A program made the position numbers and the translations under genes. Below the pieces are notes generated by a model. That model did not search any database and was not told where the DNA came from. It saw nothing but the letters and a program-made list of their open reading frames with translations. Below are positions 23,436 through 32,649 of a stretch of 64,000 nt of DNA, in pieces. The stretch lies in the NCBI GenBank assembly GCA_021234155.1, contig JAJEKV010000566.1, positions 18,230 to 82,229 on the forward strand, in the 5' to 3' direction. Origin of the DNA: Isoetes taiwanensis. Taxonomy: Eukaryota > Streptophyta > Lycopodiopsida > Isoetales > Isoetaceae. Each line of letters begins with the position of its first letter. Within the stretch, counting starts at the first letter, position 1.

Positions 23436-25000
23436 ATGATCAGTATTACTACCTATGGTATGGGGTTTTCGGACAATGGGATTCCAAAGTTTGATGATCT
23501 GGTGGATCGGGATCCTTTGAAGTATATGAAGTTTGAGAGTTATTGCCGGCAATGTAAGTTACCTACATTGCTGATTACTTGCTTTGGTTTCATAGTTCTT
23601 TGCAAGATTCGATTGGAGGAATGGGCACAAACCCAGCCGGATACCATGACATATCGGGAATTAAAGGAAGCATTCATTGCTAATTATCTGTAAGGATAAG
23701 ACTATGGAAAGGTGGACCAATTTTACACAAAAGAAAGATGAATCTTAGAGAGTATAATCAGAGGTACATTGGGGTTCTCAAAGCCGTGGTTCATTGGAAG
23801 ATTGTAAGGAACGATGAAATGGATATTCAATGGTATGTAAGGGGGCTGAAATGAGCTATTGCTCATAAGGTGAAGGCTAAACAGCCTACAACATTGCTAG
23901 AGGCACAAAATTATGCTCTCAAGGCTGAACATAAGCCGGGATACATTTTTAAAGTTGCTGCTCTAGAGTATAAAACAGAGGATATTGCAGCCAAGATTTC
24001 TAAGCTTACAATTGGTGAGAAGCAAAGGGAGGTGCAGTTTATTACTTGTGAGTATTGTGGGTCTATTGGACATTCTGATACTATATGTAGATTGCTGAAA
24101 TTCTGCTCAAGATGCCAAATAAAAGGTCATAATGATCAAGAATGTAGGGAGAAGAGATTCTTTGAGAGGGCCAATCCGGTATTTGCTGTTATGCAACAAG
24201 CACTTCCTATTCAACCAATGCAAGCAGCACCCATCATGCCACAAGTGCCAATGATGCCACAAGCTCCAATTGCCCAACAAGCTTCAATCAATTCCACACA
24301 AATGGTGCAGCCAAAACAGGGATGGACTCATTTGTATTGCAAGTTGTGTGATAAATTCAAGCATGATGAGAGTACTTGTTGGAAAATCCATGGGAAACCA
24401 GAATGGGCAACCAATAAATATCCACCAAGGCAGCAGGTGTTTGAATCAGTACCTCTTCCTAATAATGATGTTCGCATTCAAGATGCAAAGTACATTGATA
24501 ATCCTCAAGTTAAGGCTCTTATTGAGGAGCTTAAGAAGAAAGAGAAGGCAAAATCAGTAGTAAATTGTGGATTTGTTGAGGTGAATGCTCCATTTCAGCA
24601 AGAAGAAGAGATTGGAGAAGTAAATGCGGTTACAAGATCACAAAAGGTGGTTCAAGAACCAAGAGTAGTGCCAATTGCGGAGAAGACTAAGACCTCTTTT
24701 TCAAAAGCTTTGAAGGAACAAGCTTTGACAGTGTCAGCACCTAAGAAGGTGCAATTCAATGTGCTGCCCACAGAACAGTTTCAGTCTATAGCAGAAAATC
24801 AGCCCATAGTGATGCCTCCTATGGTGGATGAGGCAATTCAAAATGAAGATGATGTGATCAGCCAAGTTTTGGCCATTAAAATCACACTTACTCTTGAGCA
24901 ATTGATGCATTATTCTCCCAATTTGTTGCAAGAGTTAGGAGGAAGAACAAAATCAGAAATTTCAGTCCAACAAATCATCTCAAATGATACCAATAAGAGT
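23436..25000 (+). pseudogene. gag: gag (capsid and nucleocapsid), frame-broken
   Basis: The frame opens at ATG 23436 (DNGIPKFDDLVDRDPLKYMK), a retrotransposon gag start. It stops at 23691-23693, continues after breaks through a YGKVDQF-type block, and resumes in a long frame from 23870 (QPTTLLEAQNYALKAEH). Three CX2CX4HX4C zinc knuckles follow: CEYCGSIGHSDTIC (about 24049-24090), CSRCQIKGHNDQEC and CKLCDKFKHDESTC (about 24340-24380); a Gln/Pro/Met-rich linker separates the last two. Gag would form the virus-like particle and bind the element RNA. The downstream frame stays open from 23870 to 25201, so gag and protease are read together. Two to three lesions in the capsid part suggest a dead copy, unless sequencing error is the cause. 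Confidence 0.85.
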
Positions 25001-25366
25001 AGAATGGAGCCACCAGCCCAGCAATCCAAGGATCCAGGGCCATTTCTTTGTGATGTGAGTATTAATGGATATTTAATCAAAGACGCCAACATAGATACCG
25101 GCAGCGAAGTGAATGTAATGCCTTACCATATAATGCTTCAAGTTGGATTGAAAATGATGGAACCGACAACTATGATGCTCAAAGCATTCAAGGTAAAATG
25201 AAGGTACAACCTATGGGAGTCATAAGAAATGTCTTATGCAAGGTCTATGAGGTGGAAGCAATCTTGGATTTCATGGTTTTGAAATTTCCAGAGAGTGTGC
25301 ATGCTGAAACTTATACTTTGTTGCTGAGTCCTACATGGTTAGATGCCGTACAAGCTGAGACTTCAT
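25001..25366 (+). pseudogene. Retrotransposon aspartic protease
   Basis: The frame continues from gag into IDTGSEVNVMP, where D-T-G at about 25094-25102 is the catalytic triad of a retropepsin-type protease. The preceding FLCDVSINGYLIKDANIDTG gives the usual strand before the active site. The frame hits a stop at 25199-25201, and the continuation KVQPMGVIRNV...ILDFMVL lies in another frame up to a stop near 25366. The enzyme would cleave the Gag-Pol polyprotein. The frame break makes it inactive as read. Confidence 0.75.
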
Positions 25367-25380
25367 AGAGGAAGCGCAAA

Positions 25381-25830
25381 ATGAACATCTTTCAAGGAGA
25401 ACACAAGGTTACTATAGATCATCCTCTGAAATCAGCAAAAGTTACCTTTCTTTGCAATCCTTCTTTGAGCAGCCCGCAGTTAGAAATCAGCAAAGAGAAT
25501 GCTATGGTGTCAGGGCAGCAAGGTCTTAGTTGTTTTCATGTCTTGGAAGTGGGTGACAAGGAAGATAAGACTTTGTACAAGTGGTTAAAAGGTACCCAAA
25601 TTTTAGAAATATGTCATTTACAGCAGCAAGTTGCAGATAAGTATATCCAAAGACTTGAAAGTATTGGTGAAGATGAGTTACAAGAGACTCTTGTAAACAT
25701 GCAGGAGGAGTCCATTCAAAGACCCATTGGTGAGACTTTATTTCATCAAGGTATTGATCAAGATCAAGTAGAGATGTTGATTTTGACATCAAGCATGGAT
25801 GGAATAAACAGAAATCAGCCCACTATGGAA
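25381..25830 (+). pseudogene. Linker region of pol between protease and RNase H
   Basis: Open frame from 25381 with a hydrophilic, mixed-charge sequence (KYIQRLESIGEDELQETLVN). It is continuous with the RNase H block that follows. No domain is recognised in this part. Confidence 0.4.
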
Positions 25831-26215
25831 GGACAAATGTATTTTGATGGTGCATTCTCTAAACTCAAGAATTATGGAGGTGTAGGAGTATTTCTGAGAT
25901 ATGGGCATAAAAAGAAGATTGTTACATTGAGTATGCCATGCACTAGTAATAATGAGGTTGAATATCATGCACGTATTCAAGGGATGATTGTTTAACTATT
26001 TTTGGAGACTCTTTGTTGGTGTGTCAACAACTTATGGATCAATTTCAGGTTTTAAGTGCTAATTTGAGAAGCTTACATCAACAAGCCATGGATTTGAAGG
26101 CGTATTTTCAGCAGTGCATTGTGGTACATGTTCCAAGAGAACAAAACAGTGTGGCGGATGCTTTAGCACAATCGGCAATGGTGCAAGCAGCTTGGTGGCA
26201 TCGCGCATGCGGAGG
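25831..26215 (+). pseudogene. Archaeal-type RNase H located upstream of reverse transcriptase
   Basis: Starts MYFDGAFSKLKNYGGVGVFL (first catalytic Asp at 25846-25848), then SNNEVEYHARI (catalytic Glu). After a stop at 25993-25995 and a frame slip it continues FGDSLLVCQQL (Asp at 26007-26009) and ends VPREQNSVADALAQ (last Asp near 26157). YFDGA, NNE.EY, GDS and N..AD.LA are the signature blocks of the archaeal/plant-type RNase H found as a second RNase H in Tat-group plant elements. In the familiar Ogre/Retand-type elements this domain follows the ordinary RNase H; here it precedes reverse transcriptase. All four acidic positions are kept, so only the frame lesion inactivates it as read. Confidence 0.8.
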
Positions 26216-26236
26216 ATGAGGTAAACCGAGATCAGT

Positions 26237-26427
26237 CCATGTTCACCACAGTCATCACAATCACCACATGCACCACATTCATCACAATCATCACATCCAC
26301 CACATCCATTCTGATCACCACATCATCACACGCACCACATTCATCACACTCACCACATTCACCACAATCACCACATTCATCACAGTCATCACATACACCA
26401 CATTCATCACAGTTACCACATTCTATC
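26237..26427 (+). repeat. CACCACATTCATCACA simple repeat inside pol
   Basis: About 190 bp of degenerate 9-mer-like repeats (CACCACATT, CATCACAAT, CATCACAGT) between the RNase H and reverse-transcriptase blocks. The composition resembles the first 60 bp of the LTR (CACCACTCACCACACT). The minus-strand frame across it gives Cys-Asp-Glu-Cys-Gly repeats that are a by-product of the repeat. Confidence 0.8.
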
Positions 26428-26429
26428 AA

Positions 26430-26536
26430 GAACAACAATATTTCTCAAGGAAATCAAGAAGAATTGGTTACTATTGGAGGCGATCTTACTCATGAGGAGG
26501 AACGTGATTTGATATCTTTGTTAAGAGAATTCAGGG
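26430..26536 (+). pseudogene. N-terminal piece of the reverse-transcriptase region
   Basis: GGDLTHEEERDLISLLREF is the conserved lead-in to gypsy reverse transcriptase (usually followed by RDVFAW or similar). The sequence leaves pol at 26537 and pol resumes at about 35840 with VLAKNYKELKGIP, showing exactly where the nested element inserted. Confidence 0.75.
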
Positions 26537-26556
26537 GGGTAAAAGCATGAAAGGGT
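26537..26556 (+). repeat. Left terminal inverted repeat of the nested element
   Basis: GGGTAAAAGCATGAAAGGGT, 18 of 20 positions alignable to the right end allowing single-base gaps. Confidence 0.65.
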
Positions 26557-27290
26557 GTCTATAAATGTAGCCCTTTTTGTACATATACATATGTACAAAA
26601 TGCACATTTTGGAATAACCATCATCATGATCCGCTTAGTAACCGCCATGATTAATGGCTATCCACTACTACTCAACCCGCGAATTATCTGGATTTTGAAA
26701 TTCTTTCCCAAATTTTTCTTGGTTTGCCTCTCGTTCACTATCCGCCCCTGCCTTCTCTGCTTGAATTCGATCACGAATTCTTCATCTAGCTATGGCCCCA
26801 AAACGCCCCTGCAGATGAGTGCTTGCTCATCACCACGCCTCAAGCAAGAAGCATTGCTTCCTAAAGTGGATTTTACCTCCAAGGAGTTTACGTTTGGGTT
26901 CCGAGGTGATCCAAGCCAAAGACCTCCGTGATAAACATCACGAGGCCACATACCCAACCTAGAGATGGTTATGAAGCGAGGTATGGGGTGAAGCTCCAAA
27001 AAGCGACGAGGATTCAAGGAAGGGAGAATCCGAGCATGGAAAGATGATTTTTTAAATATTATGAATTGGTTTATGGCAAAGCAGGTTACAAACCATTATA
27101 TTTCTACCTATTTTGCGAGCATTTGCTCTTCACTTGAAGGGCGGCTTGTTGATTGGGTGGGCGTGGCTAGGACCGCCAAAGATCTTGCCAAAACCCTCAT
27201 TTGAGGACATTCTGAGAGGACCCTACAGGTAAATCCTCAACTATCAAACAGGACATCGTATTGTGAGAATATTAGAGCCACAGGTTATTC
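26557..27290. other. Left part of nested element, no clear gene
   Basis: A GTAC-rich subterminal segment, then mixed sequence with short open pieces. A continuous coding reading could not be established. Confidence 0.4.
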
Positions 27291-27296
27291 TAGATC

Positions 27297-27775
27297 GGAT
27301 GTTGACACAATAAAGCGGTTACTTAAGCATGGGCTGGAGGAGAAAACTAACCTATTGAATGAAGTAGAAGCATTGGAAGAAAGAAGGAGGGATGCATTGA
27401 AGGTCATCGGTAGGATTGAGGGTAGAAAGGATATGCTATCAGAAGTCTGCAGCAGATCTTGAGAAAATAGATGAGACAAAACAGAATTTGACAAATTGTC
27501 CAGGATCTTTGGAAATCAAGTTATGTTAGGAGTGTTGAAGTACAAGTTGGAAGACTTGGTTATGAGTAGACATGATAAAGAGCGACACTCTTCTAAGCTA
27601 GACATTGGTTTTGCGAGGAAGCAACTAAAGAAATTGAAAGGCATGAAATCTCAATTGAACAAGCAAAGGAAAAACTTAATTGCATTGAATTGGTTCAGCA
27701 AAGGCATTCACATATTTTGGATTTCATGGGAGAGCGGGACCTATTGTTACGCACCCGAGGCCCTACCATAGGAGC
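27297..27775 (+). pseudogene. Coiled-coil protein segment in nested element
   Basis: Plus-strand translation gives heptad-like, charged helices: TIKRLLKHGLEEKTNLLNEV then EALEERRRDALKVIGRIEG, and after frame breaks KLDIGFARKQLKKLKGMKSQ. There is no catalytic motif. It lies upstream of the spliced Lys-rich and Ulp1-like exons and may be the N-terminal part of the same transposon-borne protein. This is inferred from order and strand only; splicing between the parts is not proven. Confidence 0.3.
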
Positions 27776-28129
27776 TACTTCTATAAGCTTGATTCATCAC
27801 ATTCGGTTCATGTACTGTTGTGGCCAAGGCTTTGGCAAAACCGGGTTTGTTCTTTGCTAGCTCCATGCGAGAGATGCTTATTGCCTCTTTCTGCTTTGTG
27901 TTATCAGTCCATGAAAGGCAATTGCATAAAAGGTTGCATCACAGGATGAGGGCATTTAATTCAGCTTGGTTTCCCTTTGTGAAAGGTATGCATTGCTCTC
28001 AACTAATTTTAAACTTATATTTCACTTAATTCATATTTGTTATTGTAATGCATAGTTCTACATGTATGGCTTTCGATTGCATTGCTATTCCTTGTACATG
28101 TATAACTTTTAGTGTACATCGTAGTTGAG

Positions 28130-28500
28130 GTACATAGGCATATATTTGCTTGTTTATTGATGCTTTTTATTTTTGAGCTTGGACCGCAGATTGTATCGGT
28201 TGTACATGTCTCTAATGGAGTCTACATCTGCAAATAGATGTACATGCATTTATTTTAGAGTGCATCCGTAGATGGATTCATAAGTATGTGCATTTTTACA
28301 TATATGTGCTTTTTTTTGGCATAGATCTACATTCCCTAATTTGGATACAGGTTACATACGGGTACATCGGTGTACATCCGGGTACACTTTGATGTACCTT
28401 TATGTACATTGAGGAACATGTACATGTACATTTGGCTATGGTTAAATGTAGTTACTTACATTTGGTACATTTTATGTACATGAAATGTACATGCTTTACA
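28130..28500. repeat. TGTACAT-rich tract in nested element
   Basis: Dense TGTACA/ATGTAC motifs (for example GTACATCGGTGTACATCCGG and ACATGTACATGTACA). The same motif recurs at 32285-32345 and 34376-34585 and just inside both element ends, so it is characteristic of this element. It may be an array of protein-binding sites or intronic low-complexity DNA. Confidence 0.6.
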
Positions 28501-28899
28501 GAATATACGGATATTTCTCATTAGTTCATTTTTCATGTTCTTTTATGTCTATTGAAATTTAGATCATTTGTTTGTTTTGCAGGATGAGGTCATTCCTATC
28601 CCGGAAGCGGCTTTAATGGTCGATGTTCTTGAGCCATCCGTGCATGGAAACTCTCTTCTGATTTGGTCGAGCATAATAAGCGAGACCGAACTGTAGACCC
28701 TCTACCTTCAGCTCCGGATCACCAATGACATTTACGATTGCTTAATAGAACAATGAATAGCAGTGCCTCCTCGAACATGGCAAAGTGAAGTTGAGGAAAT
28801 TGAGAGGATGGCACTTGAGAAAGCTAAAAGCGATTGCAGTCAGACCCTTCAATGATCACGCCGAAACTCCTTCATCACCAAGTGCTAAATTAGTAATTG

Positions 28900-29990
28900 T
28901 AGAAGCTAAGAAAGATTAAACCATCTCGGCATCATCTGCCGGGTCAGTTACGGACACATTCGGAAAGCTTACAAAGGAATCGGGATCGATTTTATCGGGA
29001 GATACGGGGAAGAGGAAGGGTGAGTTGGTAGTTGAGTCCACTCCAAAGAGGAGGCAAAAGAATCTTTGGTGATGGCACTCCAGAGGAAAAAAAACAGCAA
29101 AATCTCCAAAGAAAAAAAATGTCCTCTGAAAAGAAAATCTCCGGGCAAAAAAGTGCCACCACCACCTAGAAAAGGTATGTCCAAGATGAACTAATTTTGT
29201 TAAACATCTCAGATTTATGATAATTAACCACATTTTTTTGTACATAGGACGATCCGGTAGTGAAGGAGTTTCTCGATCCACGATCCTACAGTCGAGGAAC
29301 AGGAAGAGGAAGAGGATGAGGATCTACAAGCAAATATTGATGTGATAACAAATAAGGTGCGTGATCCTGAGGAAGATCTTTGAGCGGGTGATGAATTTAC
29401 AAGGTGAGTAATATACAATTGATTACAATAGATATATTCTTTTTGCTAATCTTTGTTGTTTCCTTATGCTGAGTTTAGTGAACAGGCGGAAAAGTTGGTT
29501 CTATTCCTCCTTATAGGGATTTGTCCTCCTAAGCCTGCACCCTCTATCTTTCAAAGTGATGTTGACGGGATTCTTTGGAAGCTGGACTTGACCTCTAAGA
29601 TGGTAGATGTCTATGGGAGGTAGGCTAGCATTTCAACATATTTATGTTATTACATTCCCTAAGTCACTCATCTTATGTATTAATATGTATTCGGATTTGT
29701 GTGCGGTACCTTTGTAGTAGATCTTCCATCGATTGGAAACACAAGTTTTTACGGTTCGGATAGGACACCTTCGAAATTTTGTAGAATTCCCCTCAAGAAC
29801 TGAGATGCACGAGAACACTAACATAAAGGAAGGGGTGGATGGCATTTTGATTGCAAGATGCCAATACATATTTGTTCCAATTTGCAAAGGCCCAAATGTG
29901 GCATTGGCAATACTTGTGCTTGCTGGTCGATTGAAAAGCTCTTGTCCATCTATAGCTAGCCCAAGTATCTGAGATCCTCTCTCTGTCCAA
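28900..29990 (+). pseudogene. Spliced transposon gene: Lys-rich linker and possible Ulp1-like protease
   Basis: The plus strand shows exon-like frames separated by good GT-AG introns: donor AAAG|GTATGT at 29174/29175 with acceptor TACATAG|GAC at 29247, and donor AAG|GTGAGT at 29403/29404 with acceptor AACAG at 29485. The first exon is basic and proline-rich (GKRKGELVVES, KVPPPPRKG), the next very acidic. A later frame reads CPPKPAPSIFQSDVDGILWK, and after another gap YIFVPICKGPNVALAILVLA. The last block resembles the strand before and after the catalytic His of Ulp1/SENP C48 cysteine proteases, which plant transposons often carry, but the His itself is not clear (NVA where HWA is expected) and the Asp and Cys blocks are not convincing. 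A broken Ulp1-like domain is the best guess. Confidence 0.3.
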
Positions 29991-30849
29991 AGGCTATGCA
30001 ACCGATGCTAAAGTGGTCAGTAAGTATGAGTTTCTTTTTTTTAGTTTTATGATTTGATTATTCTCATATTGCAATTTCTTATGCTTGATTTATTCTCACA
30101 TTGCAATTTTTGCAGGGTTTCATAAGCTTGTGATCAATAACATGATGCTCGGATCCATGGCTTAAACCATGGTAGGAAGAACTTTGATGCTCTGTGTTAC
30201 GTCCTAAAATGCGAAACTAGTACCAGCAACCCTTGCATGTACATTGTGGCTTACATGCACAAATTCATAGATGATGGTTGATGCAATGGCCAAACTCCAT
30301 TTTGTAAGTAGAACATGTTATTTTCCTATTAGTTATTTGTTGGTATAGTCCTCTAATACTTGTGCACCATGCAGATGACACCCGGTTGGTTCAGCGATGC
30401 CTATGCCAAGTCACGGAGGGATCATCTAATGGAGGCATTAATTGTAGAAGGCGAGATGAATATACAAGCGAGTTGTTCCTACACACGGGGTAGATAGTCC
30501 CTTTGACTTGTTTGTGAATTACAGCTTTGTATGAGCCATGCTCGAGCTTCTTTGTACTCAATAAGTAATGAAAAAATTAATTTATTTGGCTCACTTACAC
30601 TGTGCAAATAAGAATTGTGTAATTATCAATGTGTTTTCTCAATTGTGTAATCCAAATGTAATTATAAATTGTGAATAGACTCTCAAGTGTTTTGTTCTTG
30701 TAGTGTGAATCATCTAATTAGGGGGAGAAAGCTCATTATCTTTGACTTAAATTACGTGTTGGGCAAGAGTGTGCACAAGAATGAAAATATTAACTCAAGA
30801 TACCAAAAGATCGAGGAAAGATGAGCTTCAATTCAATATAGGAAAGTTT

Positions 30850-31296
30850 TTCACCCTTTGGGGCCGGGTTAGCATCCTTTGTTTGCATTTGTAAGAGAAG
30901 GGTTTGATGTTGCCATCTGGTCTTCACTCACTTCTAAAAATCTTCTACCAATTGTGGATCAAATTTGTGATGCTTTTTCCATAAAGCTGAAGTTTGTTTA
31001 CCCGAGGGAGGTGTTGGACTCGGGCCACACAAACACCCTCTTGAACCTCAAAGGGGTTGTTTGTGAAGCCATTAGTCATGTGGTATGGAAAGAGTACCCG
31101 AGTACTATGGAAATACAGTTTTGATCGATGTGAGAGATACAAATCCACTCTGAATCCGGCAGGGAAGCTACATATGTCCTTTCTCTTGGACACCAATATT
31201 AGGGCGGCAGTTTTGTTTGTCATGGAGCTCATTCCATGGCTTAATGGATTGAAAATGGCTGAAGATGGTATAGTGTATGTAAAGAGCATCCAATGA
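30850..31296 (+). pseudogene. FCP1/NIF-type HAD phosphatase fragment
   Basis: Two frames together follow the C-terminal two thirds of the FCP1-homology (NLI-interacting-factor-like) phosphatase domain. VREGFDVAIWSSLTSKN (about 30885-30940) matches the F-V-IWSS block. KFVYPREVLD follows, then VVWKEYPS, YKSTLNPAGKLH (the D-S-YK..NP block, with its acidic residues altered) and finally LIPWLNGLKMAEDGIVYVKS. The N-terminal DLDGTL nucleophile motif is not visible and the frame shifts at about 31080. Plant members dephosphorylate serines in RNA polymerase II tails or other targets. Here it sits inside the nested element, so it is either a captured host fragment or part of the element's own cargo. 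Confidence 0.5.
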
Positions 31297-32640
31297 CTAA
31301 TGCGGCCGAGATAGCATATCAGGCAGTGGAAAATATTTTCTTTGGCAAACTATGGCAACAACTTGGGTGCTCTGCTGCCTAAATTTAGTCAATATATGGA
31401 GCAAGCAATGGAGAAACTGCCGTCATGTTATTGGCCTCTCGAGTGGCCCATTGTTGGTACAGACTAAAACTGATGTACAAATTCAAATGTTATGAATATA
31501 TGTATGAAAGTTTTGTTCATTGCACTTGAGTACTCTGTTTTTCTTGTCTTTCTTATTGGTACAATTATGAGTGTGTATACATAATTAAGTCAATCTTCAT
31601 TTTGCTTTGTAGATGAATGGACTGAAACACAAAAAGACTAATTAAGTCAATCTTCATTTGCTTTGTAGATGAATGAATTTGAAACACAAAAGACTATTAT
31701 GAAACTAAGAGATAGGATTCTGCTGCACCGGAGGTAATAGAAACCAACACAAAGCCGCAAGCACATAGGGTTGGGGACAGGGATTATAAGCCTCTATCTT
31801 TTTTGTTGTTCTTTGGACTTTGGGAAAAGGTTGACCAAATTGAAAACTATGAGGGCGTGAGCAACCACAAAATGTATATTGGCGGCAACTCACTTGTTGC
31901 ACAACCCTTGGGGAAGGCGCGTGTCCTGAAGATGAAGGCCATGTAGGATGGAAAAGGTTTGCGGTGGCACGAGCTATAGAAACCGCATGGACTCTTTGCG
32001 TTAGAGGATATCTCTCGACCTCTGGGGGCTGGAAGACATGATGCAATAGTCATAAGATATCAGGGCTCCTCTGACATTTTGAAGCTAGGCCATGAATTAT
32101 GAGCCATGCTCACTTTCGGGGTGTGTTGTATTTATGTCCACAATATAAATATATGAACCATTTGTACATGAAAACCTGTCCATTTCTTATCTTTGCCATG
32201 GTGAAACTATTTTTAATGTTTATGTAATTCAACTTTCTTATGTTCAATTCTAATCAACTTACACTTAACAAATATCTACGGAATGTACAACGGATGTACA
32301 TAAGATGTACATAGGATGTACATATTATGTACATTGATGTACCTAATGCACTATTGAAGTAGTCCTTGTCATGTACAATGAAAATTTGTTTGGGTTCTTA
32401 TCTCTTATATGAACAAAGTATTACAATATTTACGGAAAGTACCACAGATCGGACTTAGTCCAAGTCATCTACAATTCTTTGGAAGTTGTGATAACAATGT
32501 CTCATGGACTTCATCCGGCAAGTGAAATCTTTGGCTTGCCCTATGACTTGTGTTTTACTTTTCTTGAATGGGATTCGAACCCCAATCCTGATTCTGCGGT
32601 ACCAAAACATTCTTAGTAAGGCAGTTTATACTTATTGTGG
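31297..32640. other. Nested element, no clear gene
   Basis: Contains a short direct duplication (TTAAGTCAATCTTCATTT...GCTTTGTAGATGAATG near 31585 and 31642) and a TGTACAT cluster at 32285-32345. Open frames at 31705-32053 on the minus strand show no family motif. Confidence 0.4.
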
Positions 32641-32649
32641 CGGCTGGGA

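Noticed and set aside
26232-26438. Minus-strand cysteine-rich frame (CDECGDCGECGEC)
   Set aside because: It is produced by the CACCACATTCATCACA simple repeat read in reverse; there is no start context and no family.
32565-32620. tRNA-like 3' half (GGTTCGAATCC on the minus strand, followed by CATTCAAGAA)
   Set aside because: It has a T-loop-like motif but no matching acceptor stem, D arm or anticodon arm could be drawn in the surrounding bases.
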